Part shown: positions 38,378 through 47,307 of the stretch, piece after piece
Position numbering within the stretch: the stretch's first letter is position 1
Layout: every line of letters begins with the position of its first letter
Origin: Wujia chipingensis
GTDB lineage: Bacteria > Bacillota > Clostridia > Lachnospirales > Lachnospiraceae
NCBI RefSeq assembly: GCF_014337155.1
Contig: NZ_CP060632.1
Span: 1,991,001-2,055,000, forward strand
Reading direction: 5' to 3'
DNA length: 64,000 nt
The notes under the pieces: generated by a model
The model's database searches: none
Seen by the model: the letters and a program-made list of their open reading frames with translations, nothing else
Told to the model about the DNA's origin: nothing
Program-made: the position numbers and the translations under genes

Positions 38378-40855
38378 TTACTCTACCCCTTTTAATACTT
38401 CGATCATGTCAAGCTTCTTGATCCGCTTTGCGAACAGGAAGCTGACAAGAACGGAGATGATCAACACAAAGATACCGGATAAAATATAATCCATCGCCGG
38501 AACCTTCAGCATATAGTCGTAGTTTTCCCCGTTGCTGTTTATCATCGCATTTAATGTCAGATTTCCGAGCGGTGCGCCCAGCACGATTCCGATGAGTGAC
38601 AGCCAGAAATTCTGTCCAGAAAGCATGCCTCGGATCTTCGCAGACTGCATACCAAGTACCTTCAGAGTTGCAAATTCCTTGATACGCTCATTAAATGACA
38701 ACGAACCGGAATTGTACAGTACCGTTACAACCATCACGGCAGAAAACAGGATCATGGCGAAGATCATAATACTCATAACCTCCATGCCCTTCTCATATGC
38801 TTCCTTCATCTCGGTCTGGCTGTTCACACCGCTGACATAAGAAAGTGTCTTCTTACTCTCAGCATCCTTGTTGTCTGTCATAAGCAGTGTCGGTGTATAG
38901 GCTGCTCCGGTCTTCTCGAAATCTTCCTTCAAAAACGCGATTCCCTGTGTATCAGAGTTTCGATAGATCGCCCCAACTTTTGCTTCATACCATGTATTTT
39001 TGCTGTACAGATGCCAGTAAATCGTGTCGCCGACATGAATCTTCATTATCTCAGAAAGCTTGCGGCTGACACTGACAGTCCCCGGCTTGATCGATGTGAT
39101 ATGATTGTCAAGGTCGAGAATATTGTACAGTCCTTTCCCCTCGATCACGGTGATCGTCTGTTTCTTCTTCTCATCCGTCGTTGGATTCTGCACCTTGGAT
39201 ACTTCGATCTGGTCGATCATCACCAGTTCTCCACCAAGCTCCTCCTGCATCGCATTTACCTCGGAGAGCGATGCGTCGGCAGAAAGCTTCACCTGATATT
39301 CAGATATGGTTGATTTGCCAAACATCATATCTTCCATCTGCGGCACAAGCTCATTACAGCCTACACCATATAACATCAGAAGCATACCAACTGCAGTTCC
39401 GATGATCGACATGAAGGCACGCAGCTTTGAACGTGAGACATCGCGCAGATTGTACTGTGCCTGGAACGAAAGCTTGTTCCAGAACGGCAGCTTCTCGAAC
39501 AGGCACCGTTTGCCCTGCTTCGGTGGTGCCGGGCGAAGTGCTTCTGCCGGACGGATCTTCAGAAGCTTCTTGCAGCTTAAGAAATCTGCCAGCACACATG
39601 CGGCTACGATTGCCACTCCGACAACCAGATAGATCGGGTGGAAGATCGAATGCAGCCCCGGTACAATATAATATTCCGCAAACAGGCTGATCAGCCACGG
39701 ACATGACCAGAATACACCCAGAAGGATTCCGGCGATCACACCAAACAGGGAAATAAATAAGCTGAAGCTTAAATAATGGAACAGAATCTTTCCTTTCTTC
39801 ATACCAAGGGCGTTCATCGTTCCGATCTCCGTCCGCTGCTTGTCAACCATACGCTTCATGGATGTTGCAATAACAAGAATTGCAATACCAACGAAGATAA
39901 TCATAAAGGAATACGAAAATGTCTGGTGTTGGTCAAGCTCACTGTCAAGTCTTGCCAGTCCCGGTACTGATTTGCGGTCAATCATCGCTGAATATCTGTG
40001 ATCGATTGCATCGGCGATCTCGTCCTCGTGTGCAAGTGCCTTTCCGTCGTTCGTCTTAATGACCATCTGTGTGTACGGCATCATCTTCGTAAGCTTCTCA
40101 TCACTCATCTTCTCGACCATCGTCAAAAGCATATCCTGTGACAGATCATCCACACTCATACCGTATTCATCCAGCTTATCGAGCACTGCCTGATAGGTAT
40201 CTGCGTGTTTCTTAATATCTGCCGCCGTAATCTTCTCCTGTTTGATCAGATGTGTTACATACCCCCGAACCGGAAATGCATCGTACGACATATATGCCAT
40301 CGTGATGTTCTCCAGATAGGTATCTGCATCACCGTCCGCCTGCCGGAACTCATATTCCACAGACTCGACCAGACCACGGATCGTCTTCGTAAATGTCACC
40401 CCATTATATTCGATTGTAAATGCATCGCCGACATGCAGATCACGTTTCTTCGCAAATGCATTTGCTATCCATACACCGTCTGTATCATCCGGGTTAAAAT
40501 CCTCACCCTCGATCAGATACGGTGTATTCACTTCATTTTCTTTCATTAAGAACAGATCGACCTGTGCGCCATCCTGCTTCGGTGCACTCGCTGTCACCTG
40601 CATCCGCAGCTGTGCCTGCTCCACAAAATCCAGATTTCTTACTGCTTTCAGATCGTCACTTGTAAAGCCTTCTCCGTACATCCAGATATCGGAGAGGTTA
40701 CATGCATCGTGGTATTTACCTCGCGCTACATTCTGGGATACGACATGTCCCTCCATCGTGATGAACAACATCATGGCAATGGCAGCGAGCAAAAACACAG
40801 AAAAGAATGGTCCAAAGTTCGCTTTGAACTCACGCAGCATCTTTCGAAATAGCAT
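38378..40855 (-). CDS. FtsX-type ABC transporter permease
   Basis: An 825-residue permease with ten predicted membrane segments in the FtsX/BceB-like arrangement: one N-terminal span, a large extracellular loop, three spans around 330-460, one around 490, a second loop, and three C-terminal spans. SFMIIFVGIAILVIATSMKR and EFATLKVLGMQSAKIRGML are typical FtsX domain segments. The ATG overlaps the ATPase stop (TAATG), with GGAGG upstream. With the ATPase it probably exports or detaches peptides, lipids or antimicrobials; the substrate is not deducible. Confidence 0.88.
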   Translation of the reverse strand: MLFRKMLREFKANFGPFFSVFLLAAIAMMLFITMEGHVVSQNVARGKYHDACNLSDIWMYGEGFTSDDLKAVRNLDFVEQAQLRMQVTASAPKQDGAQVDLFLMKENEVNTPYLIEGEDFNPDDTDGVWIANAFAKKRDLHVGDAFTIEYNGVTFTKTIRGLVESVEYEFRQADGDADTYLENITMAYMSYDAFPVRGYVTHLIKQEKITAADIKKHADTYQAVLDKLDEYGMSVDDLSQDMLLTMVEKMSDEKLTKMMPYTQMVIKTNDGKALAHEDEIADAIDHRYSAMIDRKSVPGLARLDSELDQHQTFSYSFMIIFVGIAILVIATSMKRMVDKQRTEIGTMNALGMKKGKILFHYLSFSLFISLFGVIAGILLGVFWSCPWLISLFAEYYIVPGLHSIFHPIYLVVGVAIVAACVLADFLSCKKLLKIRPAEALRPAPPKQGKRCLFEKLPFWNKLSFQAQYNLRDVSRSKLRAFMSIIGTAVGMLLMLYGVGCNELVPQMEDMMFGKSTISEYQVKLSADASLSEVNAMQEELGGELVMIDQIEVSKVQNPTTDEKKKQTITVIEGKGLYNILDLDNHITSIKPGTVSVSRKLSEIMKIHVGDTIYWHLYSKNTWYEAKVGAIYRNSDTQGIAFLKEDFEKTGAAYTPTLLMTDNKDAESKKTLSYVSGVNSQTEMKEAYEKGMEVMSIMIFAMILFSAVMVVTVLYNSGSLSFNERIKEFATLKVLGMQSAKIRGMLSGQNFWLSLIGIVLGAPLGNLTLNAMINSNGENYDYMLKVPAMDYILSGIFVLIISVLVSFLFAKRIKKLDMIEVLKGVE

Positions 40856-41574
40856 TACCACTCCACCTCCTCAACTGCAAGCGGGTGTTCGTTTGTAATC
40901 ACTTCACGGATCTTTCCGTTTTTCATGCGGATGACCTTATCTGCACACTGTGCGATATCCGCATTGTGCGTAACTAAGATGACAGTATTCTTTCCATCGC
41001 GGCTCTGCTTCTGCAAGAGCGATAACACGATCACACCCGTCTCAGAATCAAGTGCACCGGTCGGCTCATCGCCAAGGATGATACGTGGCTTCTTGGAAAG
41101 TGCACGCGCAATCGATACACGCTGCTGTTCGCCGCCGGATAACTGAGATGGAAATTTATCCTTATGATTGGCAAGTCCAACCGCTGCAAGCATCTCGTCC
41201 GGATCCACAGCATCTTTCACAATGCTCTTTGTGAGCGCAACATTCTCCCGTACCGTCAGGCTTGGGATCAGATTATAAAACTGAAAGATAAATCCAATCT
41301 TGCGTGCACGGAAATCTGACAATTGCTTATCGTTCATCGCCGATACTTCCTCACCATCGATCAGAACCTTACCCGATGTCGGCAGATCCATGCCGCCAAG
41401 CATATTCAATACGGTTGACTTCCCGGCTCCGGACTGACCGAGGATGACAACAAACTCGCCTTCCTCAATCGTAAAACTCACATGGTTGTTGGCATACTGC
41501 AATGCCTCTCCTTCTCCATAAGTTTTTACGACATCCTGAAATTCAACAATGGTCTTTTTCCCTGTACCACTCAT
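40855..41574 (-). CDS. ABC transporter ATPase, MacB/LolD type
   Basis: A 239-residue ATPase: Walker A LGQSGAGKST, Q-loop FQFYNLIPSL, signature LSGGEQQR, Walker B IILGDEPTGALD and switch His VTHNADIA. The MacB/LolD/BceA group pairs with FtsX-type permeases, as here. GAGGAT precedes the ATG. A strong hairpin (41615-41646) separates it from the upstream kinase gene. Confidence 0.92.
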   Translation of the reverse strand: MSGTGKKTIVEFQDVVKTYGEGEALQYANNHVSFTIEEGEFVVILGQSGAGKSTVLNMLGGMDLPTSGKVLIDGEEVSAMNDKQLSDFRARKIGFIFQFYNLIPSLTVRENVALTKSIVKDAVDPDEMLAAVGLANHKDKFPSQLSGGEQQRVSIARALSKKPRIILGDEPTGALDSETGVIVLSLLQKQSRDGKNTVILVTHNADIAQCADKVIRMKNGKIREVITNEHPLAVEEVEW

Positions 41575-41614
41575 AAATTTATCCTCTATTTCTCTTTTAT
41601 ATAATGCAAAAAAC

Positions 41615-41646
41615 CGGCAATAGTTAGTTTTTACTAACTATTGCCG
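41615..41646 (-). terminator. Hairpin between kinase and ABC transporter genes
   Basis: CGGCAATAGTTAGT pairs with ACTAACTATTGCCG (14 bp) around a four-base loop, followed by TTTTTT on the minus strand. It would stop most transcripts from the regulator-kinase operon, leaving about 40 bases for any separate ABC promoter. Confidence 0.88.
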
Positions 41647-41697
41647 ATTATAGCACGTTCCCTTACATATGAAAAGCTATTCATATGATACTATTTA

Positions 41698-43485
41698 TCA
41701 TATTTTAATTTCTACTTGAAACATACCTTCTTCCACCTTCAAATGAAGCTTACCGCCATGCAGCTTCACGATCTCATGCACAATGGAAAGTCCCAGCCCA
41801 TGTCCGCCTGTCCGTTTCCGGTTTTCCTCCTTGACATAAGGGTTCAAAAGCTTTCTTGCCGCCTCTGTCGTAAGCGTTCCCGTGTAAGTATTCCGGATCT
41901 GGTATATGCCATTTCCAATGTTGATCTCAATCTGTCCGTCTTCTTCTCCGTGCAGGATCGCATTTTGCAACAGATTATCGATCATCTGCCGGAGCATCGC
42001 CTCATTTCCGCGCATCTGCCCCTCGCCTGTCACGGAAATATGCTGTCCCTGTGCCTCCGCAAGCTCCTTATATTTTCCGATCAATGCATCCGTCTGTGCA
42101 CGCATATCAACCTCTATCTTCCTGCCAACCCTGCCTGTCTGGCTAAGCTTTGAGAATCCAAGCGACTGCTCGATCATACGGTTCATGTCCGCGATATTCT
42201 TAAGCATCTCCTCCGCATAATATTCCCGCTTCTCCGTATGTACATTTTCTTTCAGATTTTCAGCCATACCGGATAATATCATCAGCGGACTCTTCAGATC
42301 ATGCGCCATTGCATTCGTGAGATTCCGCTGATAATCTTCAAGCTCATACCTTGCCTTAAGCCGCACGTAGGTAAACCGCGACCATAGGAAACTGATAAGC
42401 AGGATTGCAAGGGACAAGCAGATTACAAGCTTCTGTACAAAGCCACGATTTGCCTGAAAGAAATCATAGTTATACGCGAACACAACCGTATATTCCGGAT
42501 TTCCATTACTTTGATCACCGATTTCTATCACATTATATCGTGCATATGTCTTGGCGAAGTATCCCCGTTCCGCTGTCACACCGGCACCTTTTAACTGTTT
42601 GTCATCCTTGTAATCATCATACACATCATATGCAAACTGCAGAAGTTCTGTGATTTCCGCCGACCGCATTCCAAGAACCGGGTACCAGCGTGTTCCTTCT
42701 CTCGTCCAGTTGTCATAGGTTTCCTGTACCGTTTCCATGCCCTCTACATGCTCCGGTGTAAAATCATAGGTTTTTACCACTTTCCCTTGCTCTAAACAAG
42801 AAACGGTACTGAAATAAAACTGTCGTTTCTCTTCATCTACATAAAAATCTCCGAATTCCATTCGTTCTCCATTTTCAATGTTGCCATAGAGAAAATAGTC
42901 GTTATAATCCTGAAGAAATTCATCCGACAGCTCCTGTGCACATGTATAATAAGACTGATATAGATTCACTGTATGATCGTTCTCGTCTCCTACCGGTTCA
43001 TACCGGTCACAGTACAGATAAAACCGTGGACTGCTGTCGGTTAGAAGCTCTCCATTTTCATTATAGATCGCCGCTGCCGCTGCAGATACGCCATACGCGC
43101 CCATCAATCTGCTCGGAATCATACGGTACATATACGCGCCCATCTGATCATCGAACTCTTTTCCGGACTTCATTCCCATCGCAGTCAGTTCTTCATACCG
43201 CCTTTGGACGTAAGTCTGAATAATTTCCTGACTTTGATCCATCTCAAATTCCGCATTGTCCTCCGTATCCTGCATCACAGATCGAAAATACCATGCACCA
43301 CCCATTCCAAGAATCAGAAACACAAGGACAAACCGCTCCAGCCACACCTGCCAGAACTTCTTCCGTTTCAGATACCAGTAATTCTTCCGGCTTTGCCGCG
43401 CATCTCTTCGCTGCCCACGCTTTTGCCTGCGGATTGCACGCCTTTTTCTATTTGCTTCAAAATCCGGTAAGATTGTAAACTTCAT
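41698..43485 (-). CDS. Sensor histidine kinase with large extracellular domain
   Basis: A 595-residue kinase with membrane spans at about residues 50-68 and 355-372, enclosing an extracellular domain of nearly 290 residues. Next are a HisKA helix with NAMAHDLKSPLMILSG (phospho-His) and an ATPase domain with QMIDNLLQNAILHG and GGHGLGLSIVHEI. The ATG at 43485 is supported by GGAGGG upstream. It pairs with the OmpR-type regulator just upstream and probably controls the ABC transporter downstream. The large sensor argues against the small BceS type of kinase. Confidence 0.9.
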   Translation of the reverse strand: MKFTILPDFEANRKRRAIRRQKRGQRRDARQSRKNYWYLKRKKFWQVWLERFVLVFLILGMGGAWYFRSVMQDTEDNAEFEMDQSQEIIQTYVQRRYEELTAMGMKSGKEFDDQMGAYMYRMIPSRLMGAYGVSAAAAAIYNENGELLTDSSPRFYLYCDRYEPVGDENDHTVNLYQSYYTCAQELSDEFLQDYNDYFLYGNIENGERMEFGDFYVDEEKRQFYFSTVSCLEQGKVVKTYDFTPEHVEGMETVQETYDNWTREGTRWYPVLGMRSAEITELLQFAYDVYDDYKDDKQLKGAGVTAERGYFAKTYARYNVIEIGDQSNGNPEYTVVFAYNYDFFQANRGFVQKLVICLSLAILLISFLWSRFTYVRLKARYELEDYQRNLTNAMAHDLKSPLMILSGMAENLKENVHTEKREYYAEEMLKNIADMNRMIEQSLGFSKLSQTGRVGRKIEVDMRAQTDALIGKYKELAEAQGQHISVTGEGQMRGNEAMLRQMIDNLLQNAILHGEEDGQIEINIGNGIYQIRNTYTGTLTTEAARKLLNPYVKEENRKRTGGHGLGLSIVHEIVKLHGGKLHLKVEEGMFQVEIKI

Positions 43486-43574
43486 ATGCATCCCTCCACC
43501 TTCTTATCTGCGCTTGTTTTGCCCGAACACACGTCAGATAAAATACTAACTATAATTTTTCTGTTTTCACATGG

Positions 43575-44252
43575 CTACGCATCCGATATTTTATAGCCCC
43601 TGCCTACCACCGTCTGTATCCGTTTTCCTTCCTCGCCAAGCGCATTCCGAAGCTTCTTGATCTGGTTATCCACCACACGGTCGACGCCGATGTAATCATA
43701 TCCCCAGATGTGGTTTAACAGGGCGTCCCGCGACCACACGATATTTTTATGCTCCATCAGGAACCGAAGAATCTCATACTGCTTATTCTGCAGCTGTACT
43801 TCCCGCTCATTCACAAATACCTGACAGCTCTGCTTGTCCATCCGGATTGCGCCACAGGTAATCGTCTCCTTTTTATTCTCCTGTTTTGTCCGCCGCAGGA
43901 TGGCAAGTATCTTCGCATACAGTGTCGCCAGCGAAAATGGTTTCACGATATAATCGTCGCAGCCAAGTCCGTAGCCCCAGAGTATATCCTCCTCACTTCC
44001 CTTCGCAGTCAGGAATACGATTGGAACCATATCTTTTTTCCGTATCATCCGGCAAAGTGTAAATCCGTCGATATCCGGAAGCATCACATCGAGCATGATC
44101 AGGTCAAATGTCTGGCGTTCGAGTGCGCCCTCGCAGGCTCTTCCGTCCTCGGCGAGTGTCAGGCGCATCGTGTCTTTTCCCTTCTCGTCCATGTAATCTG
44201 CGATGACTTCCCGGATGGATTTGTCGTCCTCCACCAACAGAATCTGGTACAT
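43575..44252 (-). CDS. OmpR-family response regulator
   Basis: A 225-residue protein with a receiver domain (ILLVEDDKSIREVIADYM; acceptor Asp in IMLDVMLPDIDGF; switch Lys in IVKPFSLATL) and a winged-helix DNA-binding domain (NKQYEILRFLMEHKNIVWSR, then VVDNQIKKLRNALG and GRGYKI). It is first in the regulator-kinase operon, 89 bases before the kinase start. AGGGGAG precedes the ATG. Its promoter region is occupied by a 274-bp palindrome. Confidence 0.93.
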   Translation of the reverse strand: MYQILLVEDDKSIREVIADYMDEKGKDTMRLTLAEDGRACEGALERQTFDLIMLDVMLPDIDGFTLCRMIRKKDMVPIVFLTAKGSEEDILWGYGLGCDDYIVKPFSLATLYAKILAILRRTKQENKKETITCGAIRMDKQSCQVFVNEREVQLQNKQYEILRFLMEHKNIVWSRDALLNHIWGYDYIGVDRVVDNQIKKLRNALGEEGKRIQTVVGRGYKISDA

Positions 44253-44277
44253 ACTGTTCTCCCCTTTACTTCGTGGT

Positions 44278-44551
44278 GAAACTGGTTAGCATTCTATATA
44301 TAGATTCAGATTGATTCATACGATATACAATGTATTGAAGCTAAGAAGTTCTATATGTTCTGATCTACATTTTGTAATATACGCCACCGCCGCCAATTCG
44401 CCATCCATGGCTCAGTGGCGGCTTGTTTGAACATCGTGTTCAAACATGGCTGCTATAATTCACAGAACATCAAGAACTTCTAAACTTCAAACATATCGTA
44501 TATCTTTATGAATCAATCTGGATCTATATAATATTACTTCTAACCAGTTTC
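44278..44551. repeat. 274-bp imperfect palindrome in front of the response regulator
   Basis: The termini GAAACTGGTTAG and CTAACCAGTTTC are exact inverses. Further in, the arms share TATAGAT, CAGATTGATTCATA, GATATAC, TTGAAG, TAGAAGTTCT and ATGTTCTG in inverted order, giving arms of about 110 bases. The centre holds two smaller hairpins (GCCACCGCC-type and GTTTGAACA/TGTTCAAAC). It has no ORF. It resembles a miniature inverted-repeat element lying between the regulator start at 44252 and the amino-acid ABC genes. Confidence 0.75.
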
Positions 44552-44578
44552 GTTAATTTCATTTTCTATATCATATAT

Positions 44579-44590
44579 GACACATGTGTC
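44579..44590. promoter_or_regulatory. Perfect 12-bp palindrome GACACATGTGTC
   Basis: A perfect palindrome in the AT-rich gap upstream of the response regulator and downstream of the ABC ATPase. It could be an operator; there is no further evidence. Confidence 0.3.
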
Positions 44591-44613
44591 TTTCATATAT
44601 ACTATAACAAAAA

Positions 44614-44650
44614 AATGCACAGGCATCTAATTTTTTGATGTCTGTGCATT
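44614..44650 (-). terminator. Terminator of the amino-acid ABC operon
   Basis: AATGCACAGACATC pairs with GATGCCTGTGCATT (14 bp, one G-U) around a nine-base loop, then seven T residues on the minus strand. Confidence 0.9.
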
Positions 44651-44681
44651 GTATGCTTCTTTATTTACACTTCAATTTAAC

Positions 44682-45509
44682 TTATGACAACACCTTCGAC
44701 AGGAATTCTTTGAGTCTCGGATTCTTTGGATTCCCGAAGAACTCTTCCGGTGTGCCGGATTCCAAGATGTGACCATCGTCGATAAAGAGGACTTTGTTTG
44801 CAACTTCCTTTGCAAATCCCATCTCGTGGGTAACGATGATCATCGTCATGCCTTCCTTCGCAACTGCCTTCATCAAATCCAATACCTCGCCTACCATCTC
44901 CGGATCAAGCGCAGAGGTTGGCTCATCGAACAGGATCACATCCGGGTTCATTGCAAGTGCACGCACGATTGCCACACGCTGCTTCTGTCCGCCGGAAAGT
45001 GTAGACGGATATACGTCTGCCTTGTCTAACAGTCCGATTCTCTTCAGCAGATCTTCTGCTTTTTCTTTCGCTTCCGCTACGATCTTTGCCTTGGTCGTTG
45101 TGATTTCGATTTTCTCCTGCTTCTCCTTGCGGAACAGGTTTGTAAGCGGAAGGAACCGGTTGTGGCGTTTCGCCTTCTTCAGATCCTGGCACTGTACATA
45201 GACCGGTGCAAGCATGATGTTCTGGATGACGGTCTTGTTATTGTACAGATTAAAATGCTGGAACACCATTCCCATACGGCGGCGGTGGATATTGATATCA
45301 ACCTTTGGATCTGCAATATCAACACCATTGAAGATGATCTGTCCGCCTGTTGGATCTTCCATACAGTTCAGGCAGCGCAAAAATGTACTCTTACCGGAGC
45401 CGGAAGGACCGATGACAACCATAATGTCGCCCTTGTCCACAGTGACGTTGATGCCTTTCAAGACTTCATTGTCACCAAAATGTTTTTCAAGATCAATGAC
45501 TTCTATCAC
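44682..45509 (-). CDS. Polar amino-acid ABC transporter ATPase
   Basis: A 275-residue GlnQ-like ATPase: Walker [14 protein letters not shown]-loop [12 protein letters not shown], signature LSGGQKQR, Walker [20 protein letters not shown] and H-switch [11 protein letters not shown]. It is about 35 residues longer than the usual 240 because of a basic insert between the Q-loop and signature ([20 protein letters not shown] and following). The start is GTG 45509, within the end of the permease gene (17-base overlap), with AAGGAG upstream. It powers the importer with the next two genes. Confidence 0.92.
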   Translation of the reverse strand: MIEVIDLEKHFGDNEVLKGINVTVDKGDIMVVIGPSGSGKSTFLRCLNCMEDPTGGQIIFNGVDIADPKVDINIHRRRMGMVFQHFNLYNNKTVIQNIMLAPVYVQCQDLKKAKRHNRFLPLTNLFRKEKQEKIEITTTKAKIVAEAKEKAEDLLKRIGLLDKADVYPSTLSGGQKQRVAIVRALAMNPDVILFDEPTSALDPEMVGEVLDLMKAVAKEGMTMIIVTHEMGFAKEVANKVLFIDDGHILESGTPEEFFGNPKNPRLKEFLSKVLS

Positions 45510-46203
45510 TCTTTCTCAGGCTCCTTTCCATCATTTTAATTCCAAAGCTGATCAGCAGGACAAGCACGATGTAGATGATTGCCATAACCAGATATGGAAT
45601 CATGAACTCGTAGCTGTTGCTTCCGATGAAGTTGAATGCCACATATAGATCTGAAGCACCGACAAAGCTGACTACGGAAGTTTCCTTGATCAACGATATA
45701 AATTCATTTCCAAGTGTTGGCAGGATATTCTTGACTGCCTGTGGAATGACGATCTTGCGCATAGTTGTCGCAAAGCTCAAGCCCATCGCACGTCCACCTT
45801 CCATCTGTCCCGGATCTACGGAGAGGATACCGCTTCGCATGATCTCGGAGATGTATGCACCACTGTTTAAGCCAAATACCATAATAGATACCTGTACGCC
45901 TGTCATATGTGCATCCATCAGAGGCAGCAATACATAATAAAATACCAACAACTGTACAACCATAGGAGTTCCACGGAACAATCCGACGTAAAACCGGCAG
46001 ATGGCATCTAAGACACGCGGCAGACGCTTATACTTCGGAATCACACGCACCGTCGCGATCAAGGTACCGATCACAACACCGATGACGAGACCGATCACAG
46101 CGATAATCAGCGTATTCTTCAAGCCCTCTAATACTTTTACATACCCACGGTTATTGATGAATATTTCTATGAATTTGTCTATTTTAGTTCCTATATTTCC
46201 CAT
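45493..46203 (-). CDS. Polar amino-acid ABC transporter permease
   Basis: A 236-residue permease of the HisM/GlnP family. The first span and [20 protein letters not shown] precede [15 protein letters not shown], and the EAA loop is [21 protein letters not shown] followed by [19 protein letters not shown]. It lies between the binding protein (23-base gap) and the ATPase. Specificity is for a polar or charged amino acid; I cannot narrow it further. Confidence 0.92.
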   Translation of the reverse strand: MGNIGTKIDKFIEIFINNRGYVKVLEGLKNTLIIAVIGLVIGVVIGTLIATVRVIPKYKRLPRVLDAICRFYVGLFRGTPMVVQLLVFYYVLLPLMDAHMTGVQVSIMVFGLNSGAYISEIMRSGILSVDPGQMEGGRAMGLSFATTMRKIVIPQAVKNILPTLGNEFISLIKETSVVSFVGASDLYVAFNFIGSNSYEFMIPYLVMAIIYIVLVLLISFGIKMMERSLRKSDRSH

Positions 46204-46226
46204 GAAATATCCTTTCGTTCCTCAAA

Positions 46227-47087
46227 TTACTGCATCTTATTGATAGATGATGTAATGCTCTCAGCAGGAGCGGAATCGATGATTACGTAATTGATGTTTC
46301 CATTTAACAGATCCTGTACTGCAAGGGAACCATTCTTGTAACCCTTAGACTCCATCTTCAGTCCCGGGAATCCCCAGTCGTCATCACCTTCACAGTAGAA
46401 CTGACCGGTTGTACCGTTCTGGAAACCGATCTTTAAGTCAGAACCCTTTGCCTCAAGAATCTTGTTTACATCGTCGGCTGTCTTGCAGGCATCGAACTCT
46501 GTATCTGTAGACAATGTGATAAGCTTCTGTGATGCGCTGTAATATGGATCAGAGAATGCTACATACTCTTCACGGTCCGGCTTGATTGTAAGACCTGCCA
46601 TGGCAACATCACACTTGTGCTGGCCAACAGAGAGACATACGGCATCGAAATCCATGTTCTGGATTACAAGCTCCTTGCCAAGCTTATCTGCAAGTGCCTT
46701 TGCAATCTCCATATCAATACCAACATAGTTCTCACCATCCATATACTCAAATGGCTCAAATGCAGCGTTTGTTGCTACTACCAACTGATCCTTGCTCTCG
46801 TCATAAGCTGCTGACTTCACAGGAACCGGAGTACCATCACCAAAATAACGGTTGCAGATCTCGTCAAATGTTCCATCAGACTTCATGTCTTTAACGAACT
46901 GATTTACTTCCTTTAATAAATCCGGCTGATCCTTATCTACACCGAATGCATACTGCTCATCGGTCAGATCTACCTCGATAACCTTGGCTGTCTTCTTTGC
47001 AGAATCGCTCTTTCCGCCACATCCTGTCAGTGCTGCCATGCACATAACTGCAGACAATGTAATTGCTACTAACTTCTTAAGTTTCAT
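46227..47087 (-). CDS. Amino-acid ABC transporter binding lipoprotein
   Basis: A 286-residue periplasmic-binding-protein type 3 lipoprotein. The lipobox is ALTGCGG (Cys at about residue 23). The SBP_bac_3 core contains LVVATNAAFEPFEYMDGENYVGIDMEIAKAL in two steps, and CDVAMAGLTIKPDREEYVAFSDPY. Unusually, about 70 residues (TAKVIEVDLTDEQYAFGVDK and after) precede the canonical start of the fold and resemble the C-terminal strand of the same fold, suggesting a circularly permuted or partly duplicated domain. GAAAGGAAG precedes the ATG. The promoter is at 47122-47150. Confidence 0.88.
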   Translation of the reverse strand: MKLKKLVAITLSAVMCMAALTGCGGKSDSAKKTAKVIEVDLTDEQYAFGVDKDQPDLLKEVNQFVKDMKSDGTFDEICNRYFGDGTPVPVKSAAYDESKDQLVVATNAAFEPFEYMDGENYVGIDMEIAKALADKLGKELVIQNMDFDAVCLSVGQHKCDVAMAGLTIKPDREEYVAFSDPYYSASQKLITLSTDTEFDACKTADDVNKILEAKGSDLKIGFQNGTTGQFYCEGDDDWGFPGLKMESKGYKNGSLAVQDLLNGNINYVIIDSAPAESITSSINKMQ

Positions 47088-47121
47088 AATATTTTACTTC
47101 CTTTCTTCACATTTACGATTT

Positions 47122-47150
47122 AATATAGCATCCTGCGACAAAAAATGCAA
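47122..47150 (-). promoter_or_regulatory. Promoter of the amino-acid ABC operon
   Basis: TTGCAT (47145-47150), a 17-base spacer ending in TGC, and TATATT (47122-47127) on the minus strand, 35 bases before the binding-protein ATG. Confidence 0.7.
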
Positions 47151-47232
47151 CGAAAGACGCGTTTTTTTTGCAATACAATACATTTTTATGTATAAAAAGC
47201 TTATTTTTTTCTAATTTTATGCATAACAAGCA

Positions 47233-47263
47233 TTGACCTTACAATTGTTGTAGGGTTTAATAT
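47233..47263 (+). promoter_or_regulatory. MerR-type promoter and operator of the MATE gene
   Basis: TTGACC (47233-47238) and TAATAT (47258-47263) are separated by 19 bases, two more than optimal. The spacer is filled by the dyad CCTTACAA-TTG-TTGTAGGG (47237-47255, one mismatch). A lengthened spacer with a centred dyad is the signature of promoters twisted open by MerR-family activators. No MerR gene is in the window. Confidence 0.7.
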
Positions 47264-47307
47264 AGGATGCGGGGTTGAAAAAGACTTCGCAGGAGGCTTT
47301 ATTTACT

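Noticed and set aside
45000..45200. Frameshift in the amino-acid ABC ATPase
   Set aside because: The extra 35 residues between Q-loop and signature are in frame and all motifs are intact; this is an insertion variant.
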